DNA from: Streptomyces diastatochromogenes | Lineage (GTDB): Bacteria > Actinomycetota > Actinomycetes > Streptomycetales > Streptomycetaceae | DNA: 50,062 nt | Assembly (NCBI GenBank): GCA_001550305.1 | Contig: LRTP01001212.1 | Span: 1-50,062, forward strand | Reading direction: 5' to 3' | Part shown: positions 8,225 through 15,981 of the stretch, piece after piece | Layout: each line of letters begins with the position of its first letter | Position numbering within the stretch: the first letter of the stretch is position 1 | Position numbers and translations under genes: made by a program | The notes under the pieces: generated by a model | Told to the model about the DNA's origin: nothing | Seen by the model: the letters and a program-made list of their open reading frames with translations, nothing else | Databases searched by the model: none

Positions 8225-8820
8225 GCCGTGGCCCGGTCCCGCTGGTACCCCGCGTCGATCGTGTCGAAGTCCGGGAAGCGGTCCGCGATCCGGTCACCGG
8301 TGAAGTTCCCGACCCAGCCGTCCTCCTCGTGGAAGAACCGGATCGCGGTGAACGACGGCGACGTACCCATGTCGAACCAGTGCGTCGTACCGCGCGGCAC
8401 GCCCAGCAGGTCGCCCTTCTCGCACAGCACGGCGTGCACCTCGCCGCCGACGTGCAGGTAGAAGATTCCCGACCCCGAGACGAAGAAGCGCACCTCGTCA
8501 TCGTCGTCGTGCGTGTGCTCCTGGAGGAACTTCGCGCGCGCGGCCTTCGCCTTGACCGGGTACTCGGGGTCGTCGCTCGGGTGCAGTCCGAGGACGTCGA
8601 CCGTCGTGAAGCCCTCCTCCGCGTTCAGCTTCTCGATCTCGGCACCGTACGCGGCGAACACCGTGTCGCTGTCCGCGTCCGCGGGCACGTCCTCGCGGAC
8701 CGGCCACTGCTCGTAGCGCACACCGATCGGCGCGAGCGCGGCGGCGATCTCGGCCGGGTCGGAGGTACGGCGCACCAGCGTCTCGGGTCCGGACTCGGGC
8801 CACGTCGTCAGCAGGGTCAT
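8221..8820 (-). CDS. mtnD: Acireductone dioxygenase
   Basis: 199 residues, cupin fold. It oxidises the acireductone to 2-keto-4-methylthiobutyrate and formate (Fe form) or to a CO-releasing off-pathway product (Ni form). The metal site is visible as EHTH (His102, His104) followed by an acidic run, VRFFVSGSGIFYL, and a later His in VPRGTTHWFD. The acidic run is DDDDE, so the Glu sits one residue further from His104 than in the H-x-H-x3-E form I remember; Asp108 may be the ligand instead. The start is the ATG with GGAG about 10 nt upstream. It is the first gene of the mtnDCB unit, 554 bp from the divergent importer operon. Confidence 0.95.
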   Translation of the reverse strand: MTLLTTWPESGPETLVRRTSDPAEIAAALAPIGVRYEQWPVREDVPADADSDTVFAAYGAEIEKLNAEEGFTTVDVLGLHPSDDPEYPVKAKAARAKFLQEHTHDDDDEVRFFVSGSGIFYLHVGGEVHAVLCEKGDLLGVPRGTTHWFDMGTSPSFTAIRFFHEEDGWVGNFTGDRIADRFPDFDTIDAGYQRDRATA

Positions 8821-8975
8821 GGGAGAAACTCCAAGGGGTGGATGGGGTGTCCGGATACCGAGACTGGCATCGGTGCCCGGCACGAAGATGAGGAGGGCGG
8901 CGTGCAGGAGGCGGGAGAGCCGGTGGTCAGCCGCGACATGCCGCGCCGATGCAGCGGTGCGTCGCTGTCGCGCAT
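8817..8975 (-). other. Possible leader ORF ending in an ATGA overlap with mtnD
   Basis: A 52-codon frame (begins MRDSDAPLHRRGMSRL) stops at the TGA that overlaps the mtnD ATG by 4 nt. Its early part has the L-x-R-R-x4-L-x7-C arrangement also found in the Cys leader peptide of the opposite operon, and it carries two Cys. No convincing ribosome site was found. It may be an untranslated leader whose frame is open by chance. Low confidence. Confidence 0.3.
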
Positions 8976-9094
8976 GGTGTCGTCATCGGAAGCCTCACTG
9001 TCCAACGTCGTCCGGCGATGGTAACTCCCGCCCGGTGATCGGCCGAGCGTGACGAAGCGGTCGTTCCACATACTGAGAAACGACGTCCAATTCT

Positions 9095-9124
9095 TTGACG
9101 GCTGGCTGGAAACGTTCACATGAT
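9095..9124 (+). promoter_or_regulatory. Promoter of the leader peptide and MTR importer operon
   Basis: -35 TTGACG (9095-9100), 18-nt spacer, -10 CATGAT (9119-9124). The expected start, about 7 nt after the -10, is the A of the ATG at 9131, which would make the leader ORF leaderless. The -35 is one base from the primary-sigma consensus. Confidence 0.65.
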
Positions 9125-9130
9125 CTGCCT

Positions 9131-9202
9131 ATGAAGACGCTGCTGCTCGTGCGGCGGCTGTACGTGGACTTGCTCCGGTCGACCACAGCCCGCTGTCGCT
9201 GA
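9131..9202 (+). CDS. Cys-containing leader peptide (uORF), probably leaderless attenuator
   Basis: 23 codons: MKTLL then LVRRLYVDLLRSTTARCR, then TGA. The R-R-x-x-V-D-L-L-R core and a penultimate Cys match short ORFs I recall in front of sulfur-assimilation genes in actinobacteria, where ribosome stalling at Cys reports low cysteine. The Cys codon is TGT, the rarer one in GC-rich genomes. There is no ribosome site, and the promoter places transcription start at the ATG. Inverted repeats follow within the next 120 nt. The peptide is seen; its sensing role is inferred from the known class. Confidence 0.72.
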   Translation: MKTLLLVRRLYVDLLRSTTARCR

Positions 9203-9209
9203 CCTCCTC

Positions 9210-9319
9210 CCGGAGCGCTCAACCACGCCCCGCCCTCGGTGCGTTCCCCGTGAACCCGAGGCGCACGCCCGTGTACGAGACGTATGCCGCCCCGGCATGT
9301 CTTCTCCCCGGCGCTCCGG
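9210..9319 (+). promoter_or_regulatory. Competing inverted repeats downstream of the leader peptide
   Basis: A 9-nt arm at 9210-9218 (CCGGAGCGC) is perfectly complementary to 9311-9319. Within the same stretch GAGCGCTC (9213-9220) is self-complementary, and CCTCGG near 9234 pairs with CCGAGG near 9256. Alternative pairing next to a stalling ORF suits attenuation. No T tract follows, so any termination would have to be Rho-dependent, or control may be translational. Confidence 0.4.
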
Positions 9320-9374
9320 ACCGGCACTCCCTCTTCGCCCCGCTCACTTCTGCTTTCCCAGCCCTGGAGCCCTC

Positions 9375-10481
9375 ATGTCCCGCACCGCCCGTACCCGCGT
9401 CCCGCTCGCCGCGCTGTCGCTCGCTTCCGTCTCCGCGCTCTTCCTCGCGGGCTGCTCCCAGTCCTCCAACGCCTCGCGGAGCACCGGCGACCAGGCCGCC
9501 TCGGCCGCCGCCGCGACCGGCAAGAAGCCCGCGCCGTTCAGCAAGGGCAACGTGAAGGTGGCCCTGGTCCGGCAGAGCGGCGCAGGCGACTACTTCGAGC
9601 AGTGGGGCAACGGCGCCAAGGCGCAGGCCAAGGCCCTCGGCATCGACCTCACCGTGTACGACGCCCAGGCCGACAACGCCAAGCAGGCCACCGACCTCTC
9701 CTCGGCCATCAACTCCGGCGCGCAGGCCATCGTCGTCGACCACGGCTTCCCGGCCACGATCCAGCCCGAGATCGACCAGGCGGTGAAGAAGGGCATCAAG
9801 GTCGTCGTCTACGACGTCGAGACCACCAACAAGAGCGTCGTCAGCACCGAGCAGGACGACGCGAGCATGGCGCAGGCCGTGCTCGACGTCATGGCGAAGG
9901 ACCTCGGCAAGAACGCCAAGGTCGGCTACGTCAACGTCGCCGGGTACGCCGCCCTCGACAAGCGCGACAGTGTCTGGAAGAAGACCGCCGACGCCCATGG
10001 CTGGAAGCAGGCGTTCAAGGTCGGCAAGGTCACCGACTCCACCGCCACCGACAACGTTCCCCTGGTGTCCGCCGCGCTCACCCAGAACTCCGACGTGACC
10101 GGCGTCTTCGCCCCTTACGACGAGCTCGCCAAGGGCACCGTCCTCGCCGTCCAGAACAAGAAGCTCCAGGGCAAGGTGAAGGTCTTCGGCGCGGACGTCT
10201 CCAACGCCGACATCCAGAACATGACCGCCAAGGACAGCCCGTGGGTCGCCACGGCGGGCACCGACCCGTCCGCGGTCGGCGCCGCGGTCGTCCGTACGGC
10301 CGCCCTGGAACTGGCCGGTCAGCTGAGCACCACCTCGGTCGAGTTCCCGGCCGTCGCCATCACCCAGGACTTCCTGAAGCAGAACAAGATCGAGAACATG
10401 GACCAGCTGCGCACGGCGCTGCCCGCGCTGAACCTCTCCAAGGTCAGCACCGCGGACTGGATCCCCAATGTCGCCCACTGA
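9375..10481 (+). CDS. Sugar-type ABC importer binding lipoprotein, probably for methylthioribose
   Basis: 368 residues. Signal peptide with lipobox LFLAGC (lipidated Cys27), then a periplasmic-binding-protein type I fold of the RbsB/LsrB kind: VALVRQSGAGDYFEQW, LSSAINSGAQAIVVDHG, VVYDVETTN, GVFAPYDELAKG, VKVFGADVSNADI. ATG with GGAG 5 nt upstream. It is the first gene of a four-gene unit with a Cys leader peptide in front and overlaps the ATPase gene by 14 nt. The substrate is inferred from mtnK at the end of the operon; ribose or autoinducer-2-like sugars are the alternatives by sequence alone. Confidence 0.88.
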   Translation: MSRTARTRVPLAALSLASVSALFLAGCSQSSNASRSTGDQAASAAAATGKKPAPFSKGNVKVALVRQSGAGDYFEQWGNGAKAQAKALGIDLTVYDAQADNAKQATDLSSAINSGAQAIVVDHGFPATIQPEIDQAVKKGIKVVVYDVETTNKSVVSTEQDDASMAQAVLDVMAKDLGKNAKVGYVNVAGYAALDKRDSVWKKTADAHGWKQAFKVGKVTDSTATDNVPLVSAALTQNSDVTGVFAPYDELAKGTVLAVQNKKLQGKVKVFGADVSNADIQNMTAKDSPWVATAGTDPSAVGAAVVRTAALELAGQLSTTSVEFPAVAITQDFLKQNKIENMDQLRTALPALNLSKVSTADWIPNVAH

Positions 10482-12000
10482 CGCTCCGGTGGAGAGCGCG
10501 GCGGTCGCCCTCCGCGACGTCAGCATGGCCTTCGGGGGCAAGACGGTGCTCGCCTCCGTCTCCCTGGACATCGCGCCGGGCAGCGTCGTCGCGCTGCTCG
10601 GCGCGAACGGCGCGGGCAAGTCCACCCTCATCAAGATCCTGTCCGGCGTGCACACGGAGCACGGCGGCCAGGTGAGCGTGAACGGCGTGCCCGCCGCGCT
10701 CCACTCCCCGCTCGCCGCCCGCCAGTTGGGCATCCAGACGGTGCACCAGCGCATCGGCGAGGGCATCGTGCCCGGCCTCTCGGTCGCCGAGAACCTGGTC
10801 TTCGAGGAGCTGGCCCAGACGCGCGGCAACCCCTTCCTGGGCGGACATCGGCTGCTGGCCCGCGCCCGTGAGATCCAGTCGGCCCTCGACCTCGGCTGGA
10901 GCGACGCCGTGCTCAAGCGGGACGTCACCGAACTCGGCATCTCCGACCGCCAGTTGCTGATCCTGGCGCGGGCCCTGGCGACCCGGCCCCGCCTCCTCGT
11001 CCTCGACGAGCCGACCTCCGCACTCTCCGCCGCGGAGGCGGAGCGCCTGTTCGCGCTCGTCGAGCGGATGCGGTCGGAGGGCATCGCGGTGCTCTACGTC
11101 TCCCACCGCCTCGGCGAGATCGACGCGCTCGCCGACCGCCTGGTCGTGCTGCGGGACGGCCGTCTCACCGAGGACCAGGTCAAGCCCTTCGACTGGGACA
11201 GCGCCCTGCGCGCCATGCTCGCCCAGGCCCAGGAGACGACCACCGCCCGGCCGCGGCACACGGGCGAACACGGCGAGGTCGTCCTCTCCCTGCGCGGCGT
11301 TCCGCTCCTGGCCGGCCACCCGCCCCAGGACCTCGACCTGCGCGCCGGCGAAGTCACCGGCGTCGTCGGGCTGCTGGGCGCGGGCAAGACCGAACTGGCC
11401 CGCGGCCTCTTCGGCGCCGAACCCTTCACCGGGGGAGCCGTCGAGCTGGACGGCAAGCCCTACGAGCCGCGCCGCCCGGCCGACGCCATCCGCGCCGGCA
11501 TCCACCTGGTCCCGGAGGACCGGCACACGGACGCGCTGGTCCCCGGCTGGTCGGTGGCCCAGAACATCTCCCTGCCGTTCCTCAGGTCGCTCTCCACGGT
11601 GGGACTCGTGAGCCGCTCCAAGGAGGACGCGCTCGGCCGCGCCACCATCGAGCGGCTCGGTGTCGTAGCCCGGGACGAACACAGCACCGTCGAGGAGCTG
11701 TCGGGCGGCAACCAGCAGAAGGTCGTCGTCGGCCGCTGGCTCGCCGAGAACCCCCGCGTCCTCATCCTGGACGAGCCGTTCCGAGGAGTGGACATCGGTG
11801 CCCGCCGCGACATCGGCCGCCGCGCCCGCGCCCTGGCCACCGAAGGGGCAGCCGTCCTCGTCCTGTCCGCCGACGTCGACGAGATCCTCGAGATCGCCGA
11901 CCGGGTCGTCGTCCTGGCCGCGGGCGAGATCCGCCTCGACGCGTACGGACAAGACGCGGAGCGCGACCGCGTGATCCAGACCATCTCGGCGTCCGTCTGA
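10468..12000 (+). CDS. Sugar-type ABC importer ATPase with two nucleotide-binding domains (RbsA-like)
   Basis: 510 residues. Domain 1 (about 12-240) has Walker A GANGAGKST (45-53), Walker B LLVLDEPTSAL and a degenerate signature (LGISDRQ). Domain 2 (about 265-505) has a weak Walker A (GLLGAGKTE), a good LSGGNQQK signature and LILDEPFRGVDIGA. One canonical and one degenerate site is normal for the RbsA/MglA type. It energises uptake through the permease encoded next. Its start lies inside the binding-protein gene. Confidence 0.93.
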   Translation: MSPTDAPVESAAVALRDVSMAFGGKTVLASVSLDIAPGSVVALLGANGAGKSTLIKILSGVHTEHGGQVSVNGVPAALHSPLAARQLGIQTVHQRIGEGIVPGLSVAENLVFEELAQTRGNPFLGGHRLLARAREIQSALDLGWSDAVLKRDVTELGISDRQLLILARALATRPRLLVLDEPTSALSAAEAERLFALVERMRSEGIAVLYVSHRLGEIDALADRLVVLRDGRLTEDQVKPFDWDSALRAMLAQAQETTTARPRHTGEHGEVVLSLRGVPLLAGHPPQDLDLRAGEVTGVVGLLGAGKTELARGLFGAEPFTGGAVELDGKPYEPRRPADAIRAGIHLVPEDRHTDALVPGWSVAQNISLPFLRSLSTVGLVSRSKEDALGRATIERLGVVARDEHSTVEELSGGNQQKVVVGRWLAENPRVLILDEPFRGVDIGARRDIGRRARALATEGAAVLVLSADVDEILEIADRVVVLAAGEIRLDAYGQDAERDRVIQTISASV

Positions 12001-12025
12001 TGCCCGGCACACCAGGAAGTACGCC

Positions 12026-13066
12026 ATGACCACCACCCAGAGCACCTCCGTGCCGACGGCGGCCCCGTCCGCACCCGCCGTCGGCCACCGGATCCAGAAC
12101 GCCGTCATCAAGTACGGCTTCATCTTCGTCACCGTCACGCTCTTCGCGTACTTCGCGATCAGCGAGCCGTCCTTCCGCGACTCGGCGACGCTCCTCGACA
12201 CCCTCCGGTACGTCTCCGTCGCCGCCGTCCTCGGCCTCGGCGTCACGCTCACCATGGCCGTCGGCGGAATGGACATGTCGGTCGGCGCCGTCGCCGGCCT
12301 CGGCGTCACGGTCGCCGCGAAGACGATGGTCACCTACAACCAGGTCGGCACGGTGGCGATCCTCGCGGTCGTCGCCGCGGGCGCACTGGCCGGATTGCTG
12401 AACGCCCTGCTGATCGTCGTCCTCAAGATCCCCGACATGCTCGCCACGCTCGGCACCATGTTCGTGATCCAGGGCACCAAACTCATCCTGGTCGACGGCC
12501 AGTCCATCACCCCCGGCATGACCCAGTCCGACGGCACCACCGCGCCCGGCAGGTTCACCGAGGGCTTCCTGCGCATCGACCGCGGCACCTTCCTCGGCGT
12601 ACCCGGCTCGGTGCTGATCTTCGGCGCGCTGACCGTCGTCGCCTGGGTGTTCCTGGCCCGCACCCGCTGGGGGCGCGTGCTGTACGCGATCGGCGCCAAC
12701 CCCGAGGCCTCGCGGCTGGCCGGCATCCGCGTCGGCGCGTACCGGGCGCTCGCCTACGTCCTCTCCGGCGTCCTCGCCTCCATCGGCGGACTGATCCTGG
12801 CCTCCCGCATCGGCCAGGGCGATGTCTCCGCCGGTACCTCCCAGCTGCTCGAAGCCGTCGCCGTCGCCCTCGTCGGCACCTCCGTCCTCGGCCGGGGCCG
12901 CCCCAACGTCTGGGGCACGGCCCTCGGCGCCGTCCTGATCGGGATCATCACCACGGGTCTGACCATCGAGGGACTGCCGTACTACACGCAGGACGTCGTC
13001 GAGGGCGCGGTCCTCATCCTCGCCCTGGTCTTCAGCTTCACCCTGTCCAAGCGCCGCACCGCATAA
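12026..13066 (+). CDS. Sugar-type ABC importer permease (RbsC-like)
   Basis: 346 residues with about eight to ten hydrophobic segments and the RbsC-family blocks GVTLTMAVGGMDMSVGAVAG, LLNALLIVVLKIPDMLATLG, WGRVLYAIGANPEASRLAGI and LVGTSVLGRGRPNVWGTALG. There is a single permease gene, so it probably works as a homodimer. ATG after AGGAAG. It lies 15 nt before mtnK, which ties the importer to methylthioribose metabolism. Confidence 0.92.
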   Translation: MTTTQSTSVPTAAPSAPAVGHRIQNAVIKYGFIFVTVTLFAYFAISEPSFRDSATLLDTLRYVSVAAVLGLGVTLTMAVGGMDMSVGAVAGLGVTVAAKTMVTYNQVGTVAILAVVAAGALAGLLNALLIVVLKIPDMLATLGTMFVIQGTKLILVDGQSITPGMTQSDGTTAPGRFTEGFLRIDRGTFLGVPGSVLIFGALTVVAWVFLARTRWGRVLYAIGANPEASRLAGIRVGAYRALAYVLSGVLASIGGLILASRIGQGDVSAGTSQLLEAVAVALVGTSVLGRGRPNVWGTALGAVLIGIITTGLTIEGLPYYTQDVVEGAVLILALVFSFTLSKRRTA

Positions 13067-13081
13067 GGGAGTTACGAGTCG

Positions 13082-14242
13082 ATGGGCTACCGCATCCTGG
13101 AGACCGAGGACGTCGCCGGCCATCTGCGTGAGCGCGGCCACTGGGGCACCGACGAGCCGGAGGTCCGTGAGGTCTCCGACGGCAACATGAACCGCGTCTT
13201 CCTCGTCACCGCCACCGACGGCACCCGGGGCCTCGCCGTCAAGCAGGCCCTGCCCTGGGTGCGGGTCGCGGGCCCCTCCTGGCCGATGAGCCCCGAGCGT
13301 GCCGACGCCGAGGCCCGCGCCTACGAGCAGGTCGCCAAGGTCGCCCCGGACAAGATCCCGGCGATCCACGGCTACGACTCCGACAACTACGCCCTCGTCA
13401 TGGAGGACATGTCCGACCTGGAGGTGCTGCGCACGATCCTCAACGAGGGCGGCACCTACGGCCCGGACACCTCCCGCCGCATCGGCGAGTTCGTCGCCCA
13501 GCTCTCCTTCGCCACCAGCGACTTCGGCATGCCCTCCGCCGAGCGCAAGGCGCTGATCGCGGCCTCCGTCAGCCCCGAGCTGTGCAAGATCACCGAGGAC
13601 GTCGTGCTCAGCGAGCCGTATCTCGAGCACGAGCACAACCACTGGCACCCCGGCCTCGACGACCTCGCCGCCGCCTTCCGCTCCGACCCGCGACTGCGCA
13701 CCGAGGTCGCCGAACTGCGCCACCTCTTCATGACCGGCGCGCAGGCCCTGCTCCACGGCGACCTGCACACCGGCAGCATCATGGTCGGTACGCGCGAGGG
13801 CGCCCCGGTGGTACGGGTCTTCGACCCCGAGTTCTCCTTCGTCGGGCCGATCGGCTTCGACCTCGGCCTGTACTGGGCGAACACGCTCGTCTCCGCGGCC
13901 CGCGCGGACGCGCTCGGCGTCGAGGGCGACCACGGCGACCAACTCCGGCTCTCCTGGGACGCGTTCCGGGCGGAGTTCCGCCGGCTGTGGCCGACCCGTG
14001 TCGACACCTTCTTCGACGACGCCTTCCTCGACCGCTTCCTGGACCGCGTCTGGACGGAGTCCCTGGGCTTCGCCGGCGCGGAGATCGTCCGTCGCATCAT
14101 CGGCTTCGCCCACCTCACCGACCTCACCACCCTGCCGGACCCGGTGCCCGCCTCCCGGCGCGCCCTTCTGCTCGGGCGTGAACTGATCGTGCGCCGCGCG
14201 GAGTTGACGTCACCCGAGGACGTCGAGGCACTCCTGCGCTGA
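13082..14242 (+). CDS. mtnK: S-methyl-5-thioribose kinase
   Basis: 386 residues, choline-kinase-like fold. It phosphorylates methylthioribose at C1 to give the MtnA substrate. Diagnostic blocks: VSDGNMNRVFLV (glycine-loop), VKQALPWVR, HGDLHTGSIMV with catalytic Asp227, FDPEFSFVGPIGFDLG with the metal-binding D-P-E, and WTESLGFAGAEIVRR near the end. HGDLHTGSIMV separates it from homoserine and aminoglycoside kinases. The start has GGGAG about 10 nt upstream. It is the last gene of the importer operon, before a strong terminator shared with glpD. Confidence 0.95.
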   Translation: MGYRILETEDVAGHLRERGHWGTDEPEVREVSDGNMNRVFLVTATDGTRGLAVKQALPWVRVAGPSWPMSPERADAEARAYEQVAKVAPDKIPAIHGYDSDNYALVMEDMSDLEVLRTILNEGGTYGPDTSRRIGEFVAQLSFATSDFGMPSAERKALIAASVSPELCKITEDVVLSEPYLEHEHNHWHPGLDDLAAAFRSDPRLRTEVAELRHLFMTGAQALLHGDLHTGSIMVGTREGAPVVRVFDPEFSFVGPIGFDLGLYWANTLVSAARADALGVEGDHGDQLRLSWDAFRAEFRRLWPTRVDTFFDDAFLDRFLDRVWTESLGFAGAEIVRRIIGFAHLTDLTTLPDPVPASRRALLLGRELIVRRAELTSPEDVEALLR

Positions 14243-14273
14243 CGGGGGCTCGGCCATGGCGGCGCACGCGGAA

Positions 14274-14300
14274 GGGCGGCTCCCCCCGTGGGAGCCGCCC
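14274..14300. terminator. Bidirectional terminator between mtnK and glpD
   Basis: Perfect 11-bp stem (14274-14284 with 14290-14300) and a 5-nt loop, between convergent stops. Confidence 0.85.
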
Positions 14301-14345
14301 CTCAACTCGATCGGATCATCCGCTCAGGATCTGATCACTTCATGG

Positions 14346-15962
14346 TCACTTCTTGTCGAGCAGGTCCTGCACCTTGCCGCGGACCTCGTCCGTGGCGAGC
14401 CCGCGGATCGTCAGCGTCGTACGGCGGCGCAACACGTCGTCCGTCGTCTCGGCCCACTCGTGGTCGCGGGCCCACACGACCTGCGCCCAGATCTCCGGGG
14501 CGTCCGGGTGGACGCGCTCGCCGAGCTCCGGGTTCTCGTTCGCCAGGCGCGCGATGTCGAAGGCCAGCGAACCGTAGTGCGTCGCCAGGTGCTTGGCGGT
14601 GTCGGCGCCCATGCGGGGGCCGGGCGCCGGGCCGTCGACGAGCAGCCGGTGGGCGACCGCGCGCGGGTTGGCGACACCCGGCAGCGGCATCTTCTTCGGC
14701 AGCTCGGAGATCGGCTCGAAGTCCTCGCCCAGCGGGCGGCCCGGCAGCGACTCCAGCTTCTTCATGACCGTACGGCCGATGTGCCGGAAGGTGGTCCACT
14801 TGCCGCCCGCGACGGACAGCATCCCGCCACGGCCCTCCGTGACGACCGTCTCGCGCTTGGCCTTCGAGGTGTCGCCGGGGCCGCCGGGCAGCACCCGCAG
14901 ACCGGCGAAGGAGTACGTGATCAGATCACGGGAGAGCTGCTGGTCGCGGATGGAGAACGCGGCCTCGTCCAGGATCTGGGCTATGTCCTTCTCGGTGACC
15001 GAGACGTCCGCCGGGTCGCCCTCGTACTCCTCGTCGGTCGTACCGAGCAGCAGCATGTCCTCCCAGGGGAGGGCGAAGGTGATGCGGTACTTGTCGATCG
15101 GGGTGGCGAGCGCGGCCCTCCAGGGGGAGGTGCGCTTGAGAACCAGGTGCGCGCCCTTGGACAGGCGGATGGACGGCGCCGCGTTCGGGTCCTCCATCTT
15201 GCGCAGGTGGTCGACCCAGGGACCGGTGGCGTTGAGGACGAGGTGCGCGTTGACGCCGAACTCCGCGCCGTTCGTACCGTCCTTGAGGTCCGCGCCCGTG
15301 ACCCGGCCCTTGGTGAAGCGCAGGCCGGTCACCTCCGCGTGGTTGAGCACGACGGCGCCCGCCTCGACGGCCGCGCGGACCGTCATCAGCGCCATGCGCG
15401 CGTCGTTCATCTGGTCGTCGCCGTACACGGCCACGGCCTTGAGGTTCTCGGTGCGCAGCTCCGGCACGTCCTGCTGCGCCTTGGCCGGCGAGAGCAGGTG
15501 GCCGACGCCGTCACCGAACGCCGACAGCGCGGAGTAGGCGAAGACGCCCGCCCCGAGCTTCGCCGCGCCGTGCGGCCCGCCCTTGTACACGGGGAGGTAG
15601 AACGTGAGCGGGTTCGCCAGGTGGGGGGCCACCTGACGGGAGACCGCACGGCGCTCGAAGTGGTTCTCCGCCACCAGCTTCACCGCGCCGGTCTGCAGGT
15701 AGCGCAGACCGCCGTGGAGCAGCTTGGAGGAGGCGGAGGAGGTGGCGCCGGCGAAGTCGCCGGCGTCGACCAGAGCCACCCGCAGACCGGACTGCGCGGC
15801 GTGCCAGGCGGTGGAGATGCCCAGGATGCCGCCGCCGATCACGAGAAGGTCGTACGTCGCCTTGGAGAGCTGCTCCCGGGTCTCGGCGCGGCTCGGGTTG
15901 GAGCCGGAGGCCGGGTGCGTACCGAGGGCAGGCACGGTCTGCAGGGTGGACTGACTGGTCAT
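14346..15962 (-). CDS. glpD: Aerobic glycerol-3-phosphate dehydrogenase
   Basis: 538 residues, FAD-dependent, membrane-peripheral; oxidises glycerol-3-phosphate to dihydroxyacetone phosphate. FAD-binding GGGILGISTAWHAAQSGLRV with the following ALVDAGDFAGATSSASSKL, then LLHGGLRYLQ, ATGPWVDHLR, LLGTTDEEYEGDP and SVAGGKWTTFRHIG are the family blocks. ATG with GAGGAG upstream. It is the third gene of the glycerol unit, 19 bp after glpK; it matches gylB of the Streptomyces gylCABX operon. Confidence 0.95.
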   Translation of the reverse strand: MTSQSTLQTVPALGTHPASGSNPSRAETREQLSKATYDLLVIGGGILGISTAWHAAQSGLRVALVDAGDFAGATSSASSKLLHGGLRYLQTGAVKLVAENHFERRAVSRQVAPHLANPLTFYLPVYKGGPHGAAKLGAGVFAYSALSAFGDGVGHLLSPAKAQQDVPELRTENLKAVAVYGDDQMNDARMALMTVRAAVEAGAVVLNHAEVTGLRFTKGRVTGADLKDGTNGAEFGVNAHLVLNATGPWVDHLRKMEDPNAAPSIRLSKGAHLVLKRTSPWRAALATPIDKYRITFALPWEDMLLLGTTDEEYEGDPADVSVTEKDIAQILDEAAFSIRDQQLSRDLITYSFAGLRVLPGGPGDTSKAKRETVVTEGRGGMLSVAGGKWTTFRHIGRTVMKKLESLPGRPLGEDFEPISELPKKMPLPGVANPRAVAHRLLVDGPAPGPRMGADTAKHLATHYGSLAFDIARLANENPELGERVHPDAPEIWAQVVWARDHEWAETTDDVLRRRTTLTIRGLATDEVRGKVQDLLDKK

Positions 15963-15981
15963 TGCGGGTTCTTACTCCTCG

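Larger units (their letters stand above)
8821..9374. other. Divergent control region between mtnDCB and the MTR importer operon
   Basis: A 554-bp stretch without a conventional gene. It holds the candidate leader ORF of mtnD on the minus strand, a possible minus-strand -10 (TACCAT, 9023-9018), and on the plus strand a -35/-10 pair, a 23-codon leader ORF and competing inverted repeats before the lipoprotein gene. I do not see a SAM or cobalamin riboswitch consensus in it. Confidence 0.6.

Noticed and set aside
8821..9374. SAM-type riboswitch in the mtn control region
   Set aside because: I looked for the SAM-I, SAM-II and SAM-IV conserved cores on both strands and could not recognise one. A covariance-model search would settle it.
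10468..13066. Ribose or autoinducer-2 importer
   Set aside because: Sequence family allows it, but no ribokinase, rbsD or lsr gene is present and the operon ends in mtnK; methylthioribose fits better.
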